Shown: positions 18,701-26,496, counted from the first letter of the stretch. The stretch: DNA of 47,354 nt from BMS3Bbin11 sp034659075 (GCA_034659075.1 JAYEGM010000054.1:1-47354), one strand, 5' to 3'. Notes: generated by a model not told the origin, from the sequence alone. Numbers and translations: made by a program.

Positions 18701-19010
18701 TTACCAGATCCAGCGCACAGTTCAGTGCCGTCTGCCCGCCCATGGTAGGCAATAGCGCATCCGGCCTTTCTATCTCGATAATCTTTGCCACTGTTTCCCA
18801 GACGATGGGTTCAATATACGTAGCATCTGCCATATCCGGGTCAGTCATTATGGTGGCCGGGTTGGAATTAACCAGAATTACTCGAAAGCCCTCTTCTCTA
18901 AGTGCTTTACAGGCCTGGGCCCCGGAATAATCAAACTCACAGGCCTGGCCGATTATGATCGGGCCGGCACCAATGATCAGGACACTTTTTATATCTTCAC
19001 GGCGTGGCAT
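15789..19010 (-). CDS. carB: carbamoyl phosphate synthetase large subunit
   Basis: Makes carbamoyl phosphate from bicarbonate, ammonia (tunnelled from CarA) and two ATP, feeding arginine and pyrimidine synthesis. The 1073-residue protein has the expected duplicated ATP-grasp halves. The first half begins with VLIIGAGPIIIGQACEFDYS; the second begins at about residue 560 with VLGGGPNRIGQGIEFDYCC. A C-terminal MGS-like allosteric domain (ISVRDIDQPRVVEVAR onward) normally binds UMP or ornithine. The start lies three bases after the carA stop. Confidence 0.97.
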   Translation of the reverse strand: MPRREDIKSVLIIGAGPIIIGQACEFDYSGAQACKALREEGFRVILVNSNPATIMTDPDMADATYIEPIVWETVAKIIEIERPDALLPTMGGQTALNCALDLVKEGVLERYNVEMIGASREAIDKAEDRELFRQAMEAIGLETARGAIVHNMEEAEQILAMVGFPAIIRPSFTMGGTGGGIAYNREEYFDLCDRGFDASPTSELLIEESILGWKEFEMEVVRDPADNVIIICSIENFDPMGVHTGDSITVAPAQTLTDKEYQIMRDASIEVLREIGVDTGGSNVQYAINPDDGRMIVIEMNPRVSRSSALASKATGFPIAKVAAKLAVGFTLDELQNEITGGAMPASFEPSIDYVVTKFPRFDFEKFPAANSVLTTQMKSVGEVMAIGRTFQESLQKALRGLEIGTDGFDEICTDTDPGELKETLYRELRVPGCYRIWYIAEAFRAGMSRDEIHELTRIDMWFLHQIEQLIKMEQEIRGLDKKLLTKEQIRSWKRKGFSDLRLSRLLSVNEHEFRAIRHSHGIRPVYKRVDTCAAEFSTSTAYLYSTYEEECESNPDSSRKIMVLGGGPNRIGQGIEFDYCCVHAAQVCREDGYQTIMVNCNPETVSTDFDTSDRLYFEPLTLEDVLEIIHIENPAGVIVQYGGQTPLKLAEDLEGAGAKIIGTSPDSIDLAEDRERFQKLVEDLGLLQPPNRTARSREEALIGAEEIGFPLVVRPSYVLGGRAMEIVHNIEDLDNYMKVAIQVSNDSPVLLDRFLNDAIEVDLDAVCDGKDVVIGGIMEHIEEAGVHSGDSSCSLPPFSLPENIIQQLREQATSLALAIGVRGLMNIQFAVKGEDIYLLEVNPRASRTVPFVSKATSRPLAKIGARCMTGVSLAEQGITGEIIPEYFSVKEAVFPFIKFPGVDPVLGPEMKSTGEVMGVGMTFGEAFDKTQKAAGANIPEKGKAFISVRDIDQPRVVEVARYLVGHGFEILATRGTAKIIEAAGVKVRQVNKVREGRPHIVDMIKNDEIDIVINTTEGKRSLKDSYTIRREALLHKVTNFTTLAAAKAAVEAHRAENVVTVYKLQDLHKSLK

Positions 19011-19013
19011 GGC

Positions 19014-20156
19014 TTAAGAATTCGCCCCTTTACTTTTATTGATATTTTCAATGAAGCGATCAAACAACGGGCTGACATCATGTGGCCCCGGGCTGGCTTC
19101 CGGATGACCCTGAAAGGAAAAAGCAGAATGATCTGTGCGTTCGATGCCCTGTATAGATTTATCAAACAACGAACGATGGGTTACCCTGAGATTGTCGGGC
19201 AGGTTATTTTCCGCCACCGCAAAACCGTGGTTCTGACTGGTGATCATGACCCGCTTGTTGTCCAGATCATGAACAGGATGGTTGCCGCCATGGTGACCGA
19301 ATTTCATTTTTTCTGTCTTTGCACCCGAAGCGAGGGCCAATAACTGATGACCGAGACAAATACCAAAGACCGGTATATCGGTGCTTACAATTTCTTTAAT
19401 TGCAGCGATGGCATAGTCGCAGGGCTCAGGATCACCGGGACCATTTGAAAGAAAAACACCATCAGGTTTCATCGCCAGCACATCTTTGGCAGCTGTGGTT
19501 GCCGGCACAACGGTAACACGGCAGCCACGATCGCTAAGCATGCGCAGGATGTTTCTTTTGACGCCAAAGTCATAGGCCACTACATGATATTTTTTATCTG
19601 CAGCAGGCCGCTGGTATCCGGAGTCCAGAATCCAGCCGCCCTCATCCCAGGCAATCAGGGAACCGGTAGTGACTTCTTTCGCCAGGTCCATACCACTGAG
19701 GCCAGGGAAGGCTTTTGCCTGCTGTACGGCCTTTCCTGCATCAATACCATCACCCGCTGCGATGCAGCCGGCCTGCGCACCCTTTTCACGTAAAATACGC
19801 GTCAGTCGACGGGTGTCGATTTCGGCAATAGCAACAACTTGCTGAGATTCAAGAAACGATTGCAGCGACTGTTCTGCGCGCCAGTTGCTGTACAGATCCG
19901 GCAGATCACGAATAATCAAACCGGCGGCATGCACACGCTCAGATTCGAAATCTTCATTATTCGTACCGGTATTGCCAATGTGGGGATATGTCAACGTGAC
20001 GAGCTGACGGCTATAGGAAGGGTCGGTCAGAATCTCCTGATAACCCGTCATCGAGGTATTAAATACTACCTCACCTGAAGAATATCCCGTGGCGCCCACG
20101 GCAATACCGTGGAACAGGCTACCATCTTCCAGGGCCAATATGGCGGGGACAGACAA
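19014..20156 (-). CDS. carA: carbamoyl phosphate synthetase small subunit
   Basis: Glutaminase subunit that supplies ammonia to CarB. The 380-residue protein has an N-terminal CarA domain (LALEDGSLFHG) and a class I glutamine amidotransferase domain with nucleophile motif FGICLGHQLLALA and the HP.E triad segment GHPEASPGP. The start is a TTG at 20156 with GGAG seven bases upstream; E. coli carA also starts with UUG. The upstream leader contains a terminator-like hairpin (20181-20212). Confidence 0.97.
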   Translation of the reverse strand: MSVPAILALEDGSLFHGIAVGATGYSSGEVVFNTSMTGYQEILTDPSYSRQLVTLTYPHIGNTGTNNEDFESERVHAAGLIIRDLPDLYSNWRAEQSLQSFLESQQVVAIAEIDTRRLTRILREKGAQAGCIAAGDGIDAGKAVQQAKAFPGLSGMDLAKEVTTGSLIAWDEGGWILDSGYQRPAADKKYHVVAYDFGVKRNILRMLSDRGCRVTVVPATTAAKDVLAMKPDGVFLSNGPGDPEPCDYAIAAIKEIVSTDIPVFGICLGHQLLALASGAKTEKMKFGHHGGNHPVHDLDNKRVMITSQNHGFAVAENNLPDNLRVTHRSLFDKSIQGIERTDHSAFSFQGHPEASPGPHDVSPLFDRFIENINKSKGANS

Positions 20157-20180
20157 GGTTTTTCTCCGTTCTAGATGTAG

Positions 20181-20212
20181 AAAAACGGGAGTTGCGTTGC
20201 GCTACTCCCGTT
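20181..20212 (-). terminator. candidate attenuator hairpin in the carA leader
   Basis: On the minus strand AACGGGAGT and ACTCCCGTT form a perfect 9-bp stem with an 11-nt loop, ending in a run of five T. It lies between the carA promoter and the TTG start, with no upstream same-strand gene to terminate, so a regulatory role is more likely than an operon end. The 3' arm (GTTTTTC, 20186-20180) can instead pair with GAAAAAC (20164-20158) beside the ribosome site. No leader peptide start precedes the stem. Confidence 0.5.
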
Positions 20213-20239
20213 GTTCGACAGATGTTTCTGACTAGGGGG

Positions 20240-20269
20240 ATTCTAGTCGATTTACTACGTTAAAATCAA
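20240..20269 (-). promoter_or_regulatory. promoter for carAB
   Basis: TTGATT (20269-20264) and TAGAAT (20245-20240) are 18 bp apart, giving a start near 20233 and a leader of roughly 77 nt before carA. The leader holds the hairpin at 20181-20212. Confidence 0.5.
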
Positions 20270-20358
20270 TTAGCTGATGATGAAATATCATGATGATTCG
20301 ATTCCTGTGGCACAATAGCAGGAAAACCAACTGACAATGGATATAGACAGGGATACTT

Positions 20359-20727
20359 ATGAAGCTCCACCAGCAAAACACCCCTAATGTAAACACCATT
20401 CGCGCCTTTGAGCCCGACAGAATTAAAATCAATGACCAGTTTTATGACAGCAGCCTGTTAGTAACAGCTACATTAATTGACAAAAACTGGGCAATAATTA
20501 AGCCTGAAGAACTTACCGTAAAAGTCATACAGGAACTGCTCCAGCTTCAGCCGGAAATTATAATAATCGGATCCGGCCTGCACCATCATTTTCTTGACCC
20601 CCTGCTTACGCTAGCCGCTAATCGGCAAGGTGTAGGCATAGAAATCATGACAACCGAAGCGGCCTGCCATACCTACAACATTCTCTTAGGGGAAGATCGG
20701 GATGTGCTGGCGGCACTGATGATTTGA
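20359..20727 (+). CDS. Mth938-like domain (DUF498) protein
   Basis: Small soluble protein of the Mth938/NDUFAF3-like fold, biochemical role unknown. In mitochondria a relative assists complex I assembly, but that cannot be transferred here. The 122-residue product shows the family pattern: INDQFYDSSLLV, a central WAIIKPEELT, EIIIIGSGLHHHF and GIEIMTTEAACHTYNILLGE. It is convergent with rpoS, 16 bp away. Its TGA stop sits inside a short TTGAAAC direct repeat. Confidence 0.85.
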   Translation: MKLHQQNTPNVNTIRAFEPDRIKINDQFYDSSLLVTATLIDKNWAIIKPEELTVKVIQELLQLQPEIIIIGSGLHHHFLDPLLTLAANRQGVGIEIMTTEAACHTYNILLGEDRDVLAALMI

Positions 20728-20737
20728 AACTTGAAAC
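20724..20737 (+). repeat. two-unit heptamer repeat at the Mth938/rpoS junction
   Basis: TTGAAAC occurs twice in tandem, and the first copy contains the TGA stop of the plus-strand gene. It fits the NNNTRAA pattern of the longer elements at 25.1, 37.5, 42.5 and 45.3 kb, but two units could be coincidence. Confidence 0.35.
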
Positions 20738-20743
20738 CTGGGT

Positions 20744-21628
20744 CTAAAGCAGCGCATCCATCGAATACCCTTCCCTTTCCAGCAACTTACGCAGTTTTTT
20801 TAAAGCTTCAACCTGAATCTGCCTGACTCTTTCGCGCGTTACCCCGACATCATTGCCTACCTGCTCAAGGGTTGCCACATCATGGCCGCGCATGCCGAAA
20901 CGACGCAGGATCACCTCACGCTGCTTGTCCGGCAGGCTATCCAGCCAGATATCCAGATGTTTCATTACCTGATCACTTTGCAATAATTCTGCCGGATCAC
21001 TGGAAGAATCATCGGGAACTGCATCCAGCAGGGTACGGTCACCGTCATCTTCTACAGGAGTGTCAAATGAGCTGATACGCTCCTGTTTATCAAGCATTTT
21101 CTTGACATCATTGACCGGCACATCAAGAAACTCTGCAATTTCACCTGCATTAGGCTCATGACTGAGTGTCTGCGTCAGCTTCTTGGCGGCGCGTAGATAG
21201 ACATTGATTTCCTTGAGCACATGCACCGGCAGACGTATGGTCCGGGTTTGATTCATTAAAGCACGTTCAATGGTTTGTCTGATCCACCATGTCGCATAGG
21301 TAGAAAACCGAAATCCTCTCTCCGGGTCGAATTTCTCTACCGCACGGATGAGTCCAAGGTTACCTTCGTCAATAAGGTCCAGCAGTGGCAGGCCGCGGTT
21401 GATATAACGTCGTGAGATTTTGACTACCAGGCGGAGATTGCTCTCAATCATTCTGTTGCGTGCATCCATGTCACCTTTTTGGGTGAGCCGCCCAAAATAA
21501 ACTTCTTCTTCAGCCGTCAGCAATTCAGAGAAGCCTATCTCCTTTAAATACATCTGTGTCGCATCGACCTCAGCAGATCGCGTGTAGGCCCTCTTCACGG
21601 GTGCAGTTTGTCTGCCAGTGTCATCCAT
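20744..21628 (-). CDS. rpoS: RNA polymerase sigma factor RpoS
   Basis: Stationary-phase/general stress sigma factor. Region 1.2 (DATQMYLKEIGFSELLTAEE), region 2 with NLRLVVKISRRY and the -10-recognising RFSTYATWWIRQTIERA, region 3 and region 4 with the helix-turn-helix TLEQVGNDVGVTRERVRQIQ are all present. At 294 residues it is shorter than E. coli RpoS, lacking about 30 N-terminal residues. An in-frame TGA just upstream shows the start is not much earlier. Placement after nlpD separates it from rpoD or rpoH; in E. coli the main rpoS promoter lies inside nlpD. Confidence 0.95.
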   Translation of the reverse strand: MDDTGRQTAPVKRAYTRSAEVDATQMYLKEIGFSELLTAEEEVYFGRLTQKGDMDARNRMIESNLRLVVKISRRYINRGLPLLDLIDEGNLGLIRAVEKFDPERGFRFSTYATWWIRQTIERALMNQTRTIRLPVHVLKEINVYLRAAKKLTQTLSHEPNAGEIAEFLDVPVNDVKKMLDKQERISSFDTPVEDDGDRTLLDAVPDDSSSDPAELLQSDQVMKHLDIWLDSLPDKQREVILRRFGMRGHDVATLEQVGNDVGVTRERVRQIQVEALKKLRKLLEREGYSMDALL

Positions 21629-21682
21629 CTTGTCTGCTTTTCTGCCTCATTTTATTCATGTCACAGTTTGCCTAATGTATCA

Positions 21683-22468
21683 TTACCTGGAAGACAGGTA
21701 ACTAGCTGGATTAACGGGCTTGCCATTTTTTCTGATCTCAAAATGCAGTATGGCCCTGCCTTTTCCATTGCTACCCATCCGTCCTATCTTTTTTCCTGCC
21801 CTGATGTTCTGGCCCTCTGCAACGAGGATGCTGTCATTATGTGCATAGGCACTAAGATACGTTTTGTTATGTTTAAGAATGATAAGCTTTCCATAGCCCC
21901 TGAGTCCACTCCCAGCATAAACTACCTGTCCATTAGCGGTCGCATAAATTGCATCGCCGAATTTACCTGCGATATCTATCCCGTACTTACCTGAAGCAGG
22001 ATTGAAGCGTGCTGTCACTTTACGGTTGATTGTCGGCCAGGTCCATCGCTTCACTTTTCCCTGCGGGGGTTTTTCTTTGTAGGTCTTTGATTTTTTAGCA
22101 GCATGGGTCGAAGAACTATGTGTTGATCTGCCTGAAGAGTACGTTTTTTTTGTCGTCTTTGGCTTTGCTTTTTTCGAAGATGGCGGATACATGCGTAAGC
22201 GTTGCCCGCTGCGAATCAAATACGGCGAGCGAATGCCGTTCCAGCTTGCCAGCTTTCGATAATCCTGTTTTATTGCCCAGGCTATGCTGTAAAGGGTGTC
22301 CCCCCGTTTAACTGTATAGATTGAACCATATTTCGCATTCGGCAGAGTTCTGTTTGCAGCATAGTCGTATTTGTCATATTTAGTGCCTGAACTACAGGCG
22401 CTGAGAAACAGCAACGATGAAATAGATAAGACTATGACAAAAAGTTTTATCGCCCGGCTTAGTTTCAT
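21683..22468 (-). CDS. nlpD: NlpD-type lipoprotein, LysM and degenerate M23 domain
   Basis: Outer-membrane lipoprotein that in E. coli activates the amidase AmiC during cell separation. The N-terminal signal ends in lipobox LSAC (cysteine at about residue 25). A LysM domain follows (IYTVKRGDTLYSIAW to RSGQRLRMY), then a Ser/Lys/Thr-rich linker and a C-terminal M23/LytM domain from about residue 145. Zinc ligands of active M23 peptidases look incomplete: GIDI replaces the usual H-x-x-x-D start and LHFEIR replaces HxH. A regulatory role is more likely than peptidase activity. The start overlaps the yqaA stop. Confidence 0.92.
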   Translation of the reverse strand: MKLSRAIKLFVIVLSISSLLFLSACSSGTKYDKYDYAANRTLPNAKYGSIYTVKRGDTLYSIAWAIKQDYRKLASWNGIRSPYLIRSGQRLRMYPPSSKKAKPKTTKKTYSSGRSTHSSSTHAAKKSKTYKEKPPQGKVKRWTWPTINRKVTARFNPASGKYGIDIAGKFGDAIYATANGQVVYAGSGLRGYGKLIILKHNKTYLSAYAHNDSILVAEGQNIRAGKKIGRMGSNGKGRAILHFEIRKNGKPVNPASYLSSR

Positions 22469-23055
22469 TAATAAAAATACTTATAGATGATGGCGGCAAG
22501 AACAATAATCACAACAGTGGCCCAGCCAATTTGCTCTACGCGTTTTTTAAGAACATCCTCGATTTTATCGCCACCTGCATAAATCAGACCTGCTACCAGA
22601 AAAAATCGTGCGCCGCGAGCCACTATTGAAGTGAGAATAAACGGCAGTAGAGGCATCCCCACTACACCGGCTGAAATGGTGAAGATTTTGTAGGGGATAG
22701 GAGAAAAACCTGCAATAAAAATAATCCAGACGCCATATTTTTCGAATAGCGTCTGTACATAGATAAATTTTTCCTGAAAATGGTAAAACTCAATGATCGG
22801 CTGCGCCACCTGATCAAACAGGAACAGCCCGATGTAATAGCCAATTACCGCACCTGCAACAGAGCCTGCCGTTGCCAGCATTGCATACCACCATGCCTTG
22901 TCACGACGGGCGAGCACCATTGGTGCCAGCAGTACATCTACCGGAACCGGGAAAAAAGAGGATTCAGCCACACTCGTGCCAGTCAGGTAATAGCTGGCAT
23001 GGCGATGCCGGGCCCAGCCGATAACACGATTGTAGATACTTCCGAAAATAGCCAT
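22468..23055 (-). CDS. yqaA: YqaA family membrane protein (DedA/VTT superfamily)
   Basis: Polytopic inner-membrane protein of the DedA/VTT superfamily, thought to act in lipid translocation and envelope homeostasis; substrate unknown. The 195 residues hold the re-entrant signature ESSFFPVPVDVLLAPM and the segment FIAGFSPIPYKIFTISAG, ending in a final helix. It overlaps pcm upstream (TGATG) and nlpD downstream, so it is part of the surE-pcm-yqaA-nlpD run. Confidence 0.88.
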   Translation of the reverse strand: MAIFGSIYNRVIGWARHRHASYYLTGTSVAESSFFPVPVDVLLAPMVLARRDKAWWYAMLATAGSVAGAVIGYYIGLFLFDQVAQPIIEFYHFQEKFIYVQTLFEKYGVWIIFIAGFSPIPYKIFTISAGVVGMPLLPFILTSIVARGARFFLVAGLIYAGGDKIEDVLKKRVEQIGWATVVIIVLAAIIYKYFY

Positions 23056-23717
23056 CAGCCACCCCCTATTAATGGTACAAACTTGACAGCTTCGAGATGT
23101 GTTTTTGTAAACCCGCTTTGGGTTCGCTCAATGAGATATAACTGCTGTGCATTGTCCTTGCCGCTGGGAATGACCATGCGCCCACCCGGAGCCAACTGGG
23201 AATAAAGCTCCTCAGGTATAACCTGCGGTGCAGCCGTCACCAGGATGCCATCAAAGGGCCCGGCATCCGGCCAGCCGAAGGTGTTGCCTTTGGCCAACTT
23301 ATGAAAAATATTCCGCAGCCTGAGCTTGTAATGCAGACGCTTGGCCTGCTTCAGCAGCGATGCAATCCGTTCGACGCTATACACTGTACCGGCCAGCTTT
23401 GACAGTATCGTCGTCTGGTAGCCTGAGCCGGTACCAATCTCCAGCACCTTCGCTGGCTTGCGGCCATCCAGCATTACCTGCGTCATCAGGGCAACAATAT
23501 AGGGTTGCGAGATCGTCTGCCCGTAACCGATAGGCAAGGAACTGTTGTCGTAGGCATGCGAGGCGATCCCTTCATCAACAAACAAGTGTCGCGGCGTATC
23601 CATCATTGCGGCCAGTACTTTTTCATCGGTAATGCCCATATCACGCAGACTGCTGATCAATCGCGCACGCGTGCGCATGGATGTCATTCCTATGCCGTTG
23701 AGGTTCATCGCCTGCAC
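23055..23717 (-). CDS. pcm: protein-L-isoaspartate O-methyltransferase
   Basis: Methylates L-isoaspartyl residues in aged proteins as a first repair step, using SAM. The 220-residue product shows the N-terminal helix RARLISSLRDMGI, PRHLFV, the conserved LPIGYGQTISQPYIVALMTQ and the SAM loop VLEIGTGSGYQT. The start is a GTG at 23717 overlapping the surE stop; an ATG three codons on is also possible. Pairing with surE and rpoS is classic. Confidence 0.96.
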   Translation of the reverse strand: MQAMNLNGIGMTSMRTRARLISSLRDMGITDEKVLAAMMDTPRHLFVDEGIASHAYDNSSLPIGYGQTISQPYIVALMTQVMLDGRKPAKVLEIGTGSGYQTTILSKLAGTVYSVERIASLLKQAKRLHYKLRLRNIFHKLAKGNTFGWPDAGPFDGILVTAAPQVIPEELYSQLAPGGRMVIPSGKDNAQQLYLIERTQSGFTKTHLEAVKFVPLIGGG

Positions 23718-24460
23718 TATTTTTCCAGCCAGTGAGCGACGGTCTCAATCGCTTTATAACGTGTAAGATCAATTTCCAGAGGTGAAATAGACACATAGTG
23801 GTTTTTTATCGCATGGAAGTCAGTACCGGGTCCGGCATCCTGCTCCTGACCGGCAGGGCCTACCCAGAAGATTTCCCTGCCATGCGGTGATTGCTGACGG
23901 ATCACCGGCTCAGATTTATGCCGTTTACCCAGACGGGTCGCCTGAATACCCTGTAAATCTTCATACGGAACATCCGGCACATTGATGTTAAGAATACTGT
24001 CTGCGGGAAGTAAATGCTGATTTAACCGATCAAGCAGGTCGACAACCACCCTTGCTGCTGTGTCATAAAACTGGGGCTCATGACTGGCCATAGAAATCGC
24101 CATCGCAGGAAAACCAAGAAAGCGTCCTTCCGTTGCCGCCGCTACGGTACCGGAATAAATTACATCATCACCGAGATTCGCTCCATTATTGATACCGGCG
24201 ATGACCATGTCCGGTTCATTTTCCATCAGGCCGGTAATGGCCAGATGCACGCAATCTGTTGGTGTGCCATCAATATACTGAAAACCCTCTGCAGATTTTC
24301 GAACACTTAAGGGACGCTGCAGGGTCAAGGAATTGCTGGCGCCGCTGTGATCTCTGTCCGGTGCAACGACGGTAAGCTCCTGGGTGTCTTTTAACGCCTC
24401 ATAGAGGGCCCGCAATCCCGGAGCAAGGTAGCCGTCATCGTTACTTAGTAGTATTCTCAC
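23717..24460 (-). CDS. surE: 5'/3'-nucleotidase SurE
   Basis: Metal-dependent phosphatase acting on nucleoside monophosphates and short polyphosphate, linked to stationary-phase survival. The 247-residue protein has the metal site at the N-terminus, ILLSNDDGYLAPG (D8, D9), plus SGASNSLTL and GINNGANLGDDVIYSGTVAA. It heads the surE-pcm-yqaA-nlpD-rpoS cluster. Confidence 0.97.
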   Translation of the reverse strand: MRILLSNDDGYLAPGLRALYEALKDTQELTVVAPDRDHSGASNSLTLQRPLSVRKSAEGFQYIDGTPTDCVHLAITGLMENEPDMVIAGINNGANLGDDVIYSGTVAAATEGRFLGFPAMAISMASHEPQFYDTAARVVVDLLDRLNQHLLPADSILNINVPDVPYEDLQGIQATRLGKRHKSEPVIRQQSPHGREIFWVGPAGQEQDAGPGTDFHAIKNHYVSISPLEIDLTRYKAIETVAHWLEK

Positions 24461-24619
24461 AGTGTATTTTTAAATCCCGGATATGCCGGATATCAGGCAT
24501 AGATGTTCAATTTTTTGGTCGCGCGCAGTATGCCATGTCAAGGTGGTGATGACCACACAAGCCAGTGAACATTCTATGCGCAAATATCATCTTTTTTGAT
24601 AAAGCAGGATAAACAAAGA

Positions 24620-25099
24620 ATGTCAGAATTAACACATTTCAACCAGAACGGCGATGCCCACATGGTCGACGTCGGTGACAAGGCCTGTACACACCGTATA
24701 GCCATTGCTGAAGGCACCATCGTGATGCAGGCAAAAACCCTGTCATTGATCCAGCAGGGCGGCCACAAAAAAGGCGATGTCCTGGGAATTGCCCGCATCG
24801 CAGGCATCATGGCCAGCAAGCGTACTGCCGACCTCATTCCCCTGTGCCATCCGCTGCCGCTGACCCATGTGGAAGTAAACTTTGAAATAGATACTGATGG
24901 CAACTGTATCCACTGCCAGGCCAAAACCGAGACACATGGCCAGACAGGAGTGGAAATGGAAGCACTCACCACCGTACAGATCAGCCTGCTGACCATTTAT
25001 GATATGTGTAAGGCCGTCGATCGGGGAATGGTCATCACGGATATAGGGTTGATACATAAAAGTGGTGGGAAGTCAGGGGTCTGGAGTAGAAAAAAATAG
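24620..25099 (+). CDS. moaC: cyclic pyranopterin monophosphate synthase
   Basis: Second step of molybdenum cofactor synthesis, converting the MoaA product to cyclic pyranopterin monophosphate. From the ATG at 24620 (MSELTHFNQNG) the protein is 159 residues; an in-frame ATG at 24596 fits the family N-terminus less well. Signatures include MVDVGDK, the block KGDVLGIARIAGIMASKRT, the catalytic-site LIPLCHPLPL, and GVEMEALTTV with YDMCKAVDRGM. No moaA or moaE is adjacent. A 7-bp-period inverted element follows the stop. Confidence 0.95.
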   Translation: MSELTHFNQNGDAHMVDVGDKACTHRIAIAEGTIVMQAKTLSLIQQGGHKKGDVLGIARIAGIMASKRTADLIPLCHPLPLTHVEVNFEIDTDGNCIHCQAKTETHGQTGVEMEALTTVQISLLTIYDMCKAVDRGMVITDIGLIHKSGGKSGVWSRKK

Positions 25100-25101
25100 A
25101 C

Positions 25102-25221
25102 TTATGTATTACGTTTTATGTATTACGGAAAACACACGAATACGTAGCAATAGTGCAGTATATTACCTTAACTGTATTCATAGATATTTGAACGTAAAAC
25201 GTAAAACGTAATTCGTAAAAC
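25102..25221. repeat. inverted heptad-repeat element (moaC/DAHP synthase gap)
   Basis: The left arm (25102-25129) is four 7-bp units of the form TTAYGTN; the right arm (about 25190-25221) is four units of AACGTAA or TTCGTAA. The right arm is the reverse complement of the left in pattern, so the transcript can form a long imperfect hairpin with a loop of about 60 nt. It starts three bases after the moaC stop. Confidence 0.85.
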
Positions 25222-25250
25222 ATTTCCCTACTCTTCCCATACCAAGTAAA

Positions 25251-26354
25251 ATGCCCCCCAATTTCAGTACTCCGGAAAACGGCACCAACAATATGACCTC
25301 ATCCCACCCCACACAAGACCTTAGAATTAAGGAAATTAAGAACGTTATTCTGCCGACTGAGTTGCATGCTGAATTTCCTGCCTCTGAAGGATCACAAAAA
25401 CTAACCAGTGATACTCGACAGGCTATTCACAGGGTATTGCATGGCGAAGACGATCGCCTGGTAGTCATCGTAGGCCCCTGCTCCATTCATGACCCGGACG
25501 CCGCAATAGACTATGCCGGCAGATTAAAAGAAATTAGTGATCGCTTGAGCGATCAATTGTTGATTGTCATGCGTGTCTATTTTGAAAAGCCACGCACCAC
25601 CGTTGGCTGGAAAGGCTTAATCAATGACCCCATGCTAGATGGCAGCTTCCATATTAATCACGGTTTAAGACTGGCACGTAAGGTACTGCTAGACCTGACC
25701 AATATGGGCATACCGACTGCCACTGAATTCCTCGACCTGGTTACACCACAATATGTCGCTGATTTAATCAGCTGGGGGGCCATCGGTGCACGAACAACAG
25801 AAAGCCAGGTCCATCGTGAGCTTGCTTCCGGCCTGTCCTGTCCCGTTGGCTTTAAAAACAGCACCGATGGTACGCTGAAAAATGCCATGGATGCGATACG
25901 TGCCGCTTCATTACCGCATCACTTTCTGTCGATGACCATGGATGGAAAATCTGCCATTTTCTCAACTACCGGCAACGATGACGGGCATATAATTTTACGA
26001 GGCGGTGCTTTACCCAACTACGATCGGGATAGCGTCCTGCTGGCTGAAGAAAAGCTGGAGAGTTATGGACTCACACCGAATGTAATGGTCGACTGCTCGC
26101 ACGCCAACAGCCTGAAACAGCCCGAGAAACAGGTGGATGTTGCTGCGAATATTGCTGAACAGATTTCAGCCGGCGATGCACATATCATCGGTGTAATGAT
26201 AGAGAGCCACATAAATGCCGGCCGTCAGGACATAGAATCAGGTAAAGAGCTGAAATACGGCGTTAGCATCACCGATGGCTGCATCGGCTGGGATGATACC
26301 GTCGATGTACTGGAATCACTGGCAGAGGCCGTCACAACCCGCCGTCAAATTTGA
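25251..26354 (+). CDS. 3-deoxy-7-phosphoheptulonate synthase (DAHP synthase, class I)
   Basis: First enzyme of the shikimate pathway, condensing phosphoenolpyruvate and erythrose 4-phosphate. The 367-residue product is of the AroG/AroF/AroH type, with GPCSIHDPDAAIDYA, RVYFEKPRTTVGWKG, GARTTESQVHRELASGLS and VDCSHANS. It could start at 25251 or at the ATG at 25293, giving a 353-residue protein close to the family norm; neither has a strong ribosome site. Which aromatic amino acid inhibits it cannot be told, so no symbol is assigned. Confidence 0.93.
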   Translation: MPPNFSTPENGTNNMTSSHPTQDLRIKEIKNVILPTELHAEFPASEGSQKLTSDTRQAIHRVLHGEDDRLVVIVGPCSIHDPDAAIDYAGRLKEISDRLSDQLLIVMRVYFEKPRTTVGWKGLINDPMLDGSFHINHGLRLARKVLLDLTNMGIPTATEFLDLVTPQYVADLISWGAIGARTTESQVHRELASGLSCPVGFKNSTDGTLKNAMDAIRAASLPHHFLSMTMDGKSAIFSTTGNDDGHIILRGGALPNYDRDSVLLAEEKLESYGLTPNVMVDCSHANSLKQPEKQVDVAANIAEQISAGDAHIIGVMIESHINAGRQDIESGKELKYGVSITDGCIGWDDTVDVLESLAEAVTTRRQI

Positions 26355-26367
26355 ACTGTAAAGACAT

Positions 26368-26398
26368 CAGGGCACAAAAATTTTTTTTGTAAACCCTG
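26368..26398 (+). terminator. possible terminator after DAHP synthase
   Basis: CAGGG (26368-26372) and CCCTG (26394-26398) enclose an ACAAAAA/TTTTTTTGT inner pairing, just 14 nt past the stop. The U-rich run lies inside rather than after the stem, so a classic terminator is not certain. Confidence 0.35.
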
Positions 26399-26449
26399 TA
26401 GATTTTCTTATCACCATTACGCCTTAGCGATTCATACAGAATAATAAAA

Positions 26450-26496
26450 TGGTCGGGGCGAGAGGATTTACACCGCGCTTCCTGCGCTACGCCCTG
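26450..26496 (-). pseudogene. truncated tRNA-Pro relic (47 nt)
   Basis: Read on the minus strand, this segment keeps the tRNA-Pro 5' part (GGGCGTAGCGCAG) and the 3' part (AAATCCTCTCGCCCCGACCA). It lacks the bulk of the D-arm, the anticodon arm and half of the T-arm. The acceptor stem still pairs at six of seven positions and CCA is present. It lies 191 bp downstream of the intact tRNA-Pro on the same strand. It is best read as a decayed partial duplication. Confidence 0.8.

Noticed and set aside
20232..20432. 66-codon minus-strand frame upstream of carA
   Set aside because: It overlaps the carA promoter and the start of the opposite-strand Mth938 gene and shows no family resemblance.
24461..24619. 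Molybdenum cofactor riboswitch before moaC
   Set aside because: Only short hairpins (GTGGT/ACCAC and TATCA/TGATA) are visible; I could not match the conserved Moco motif layout.
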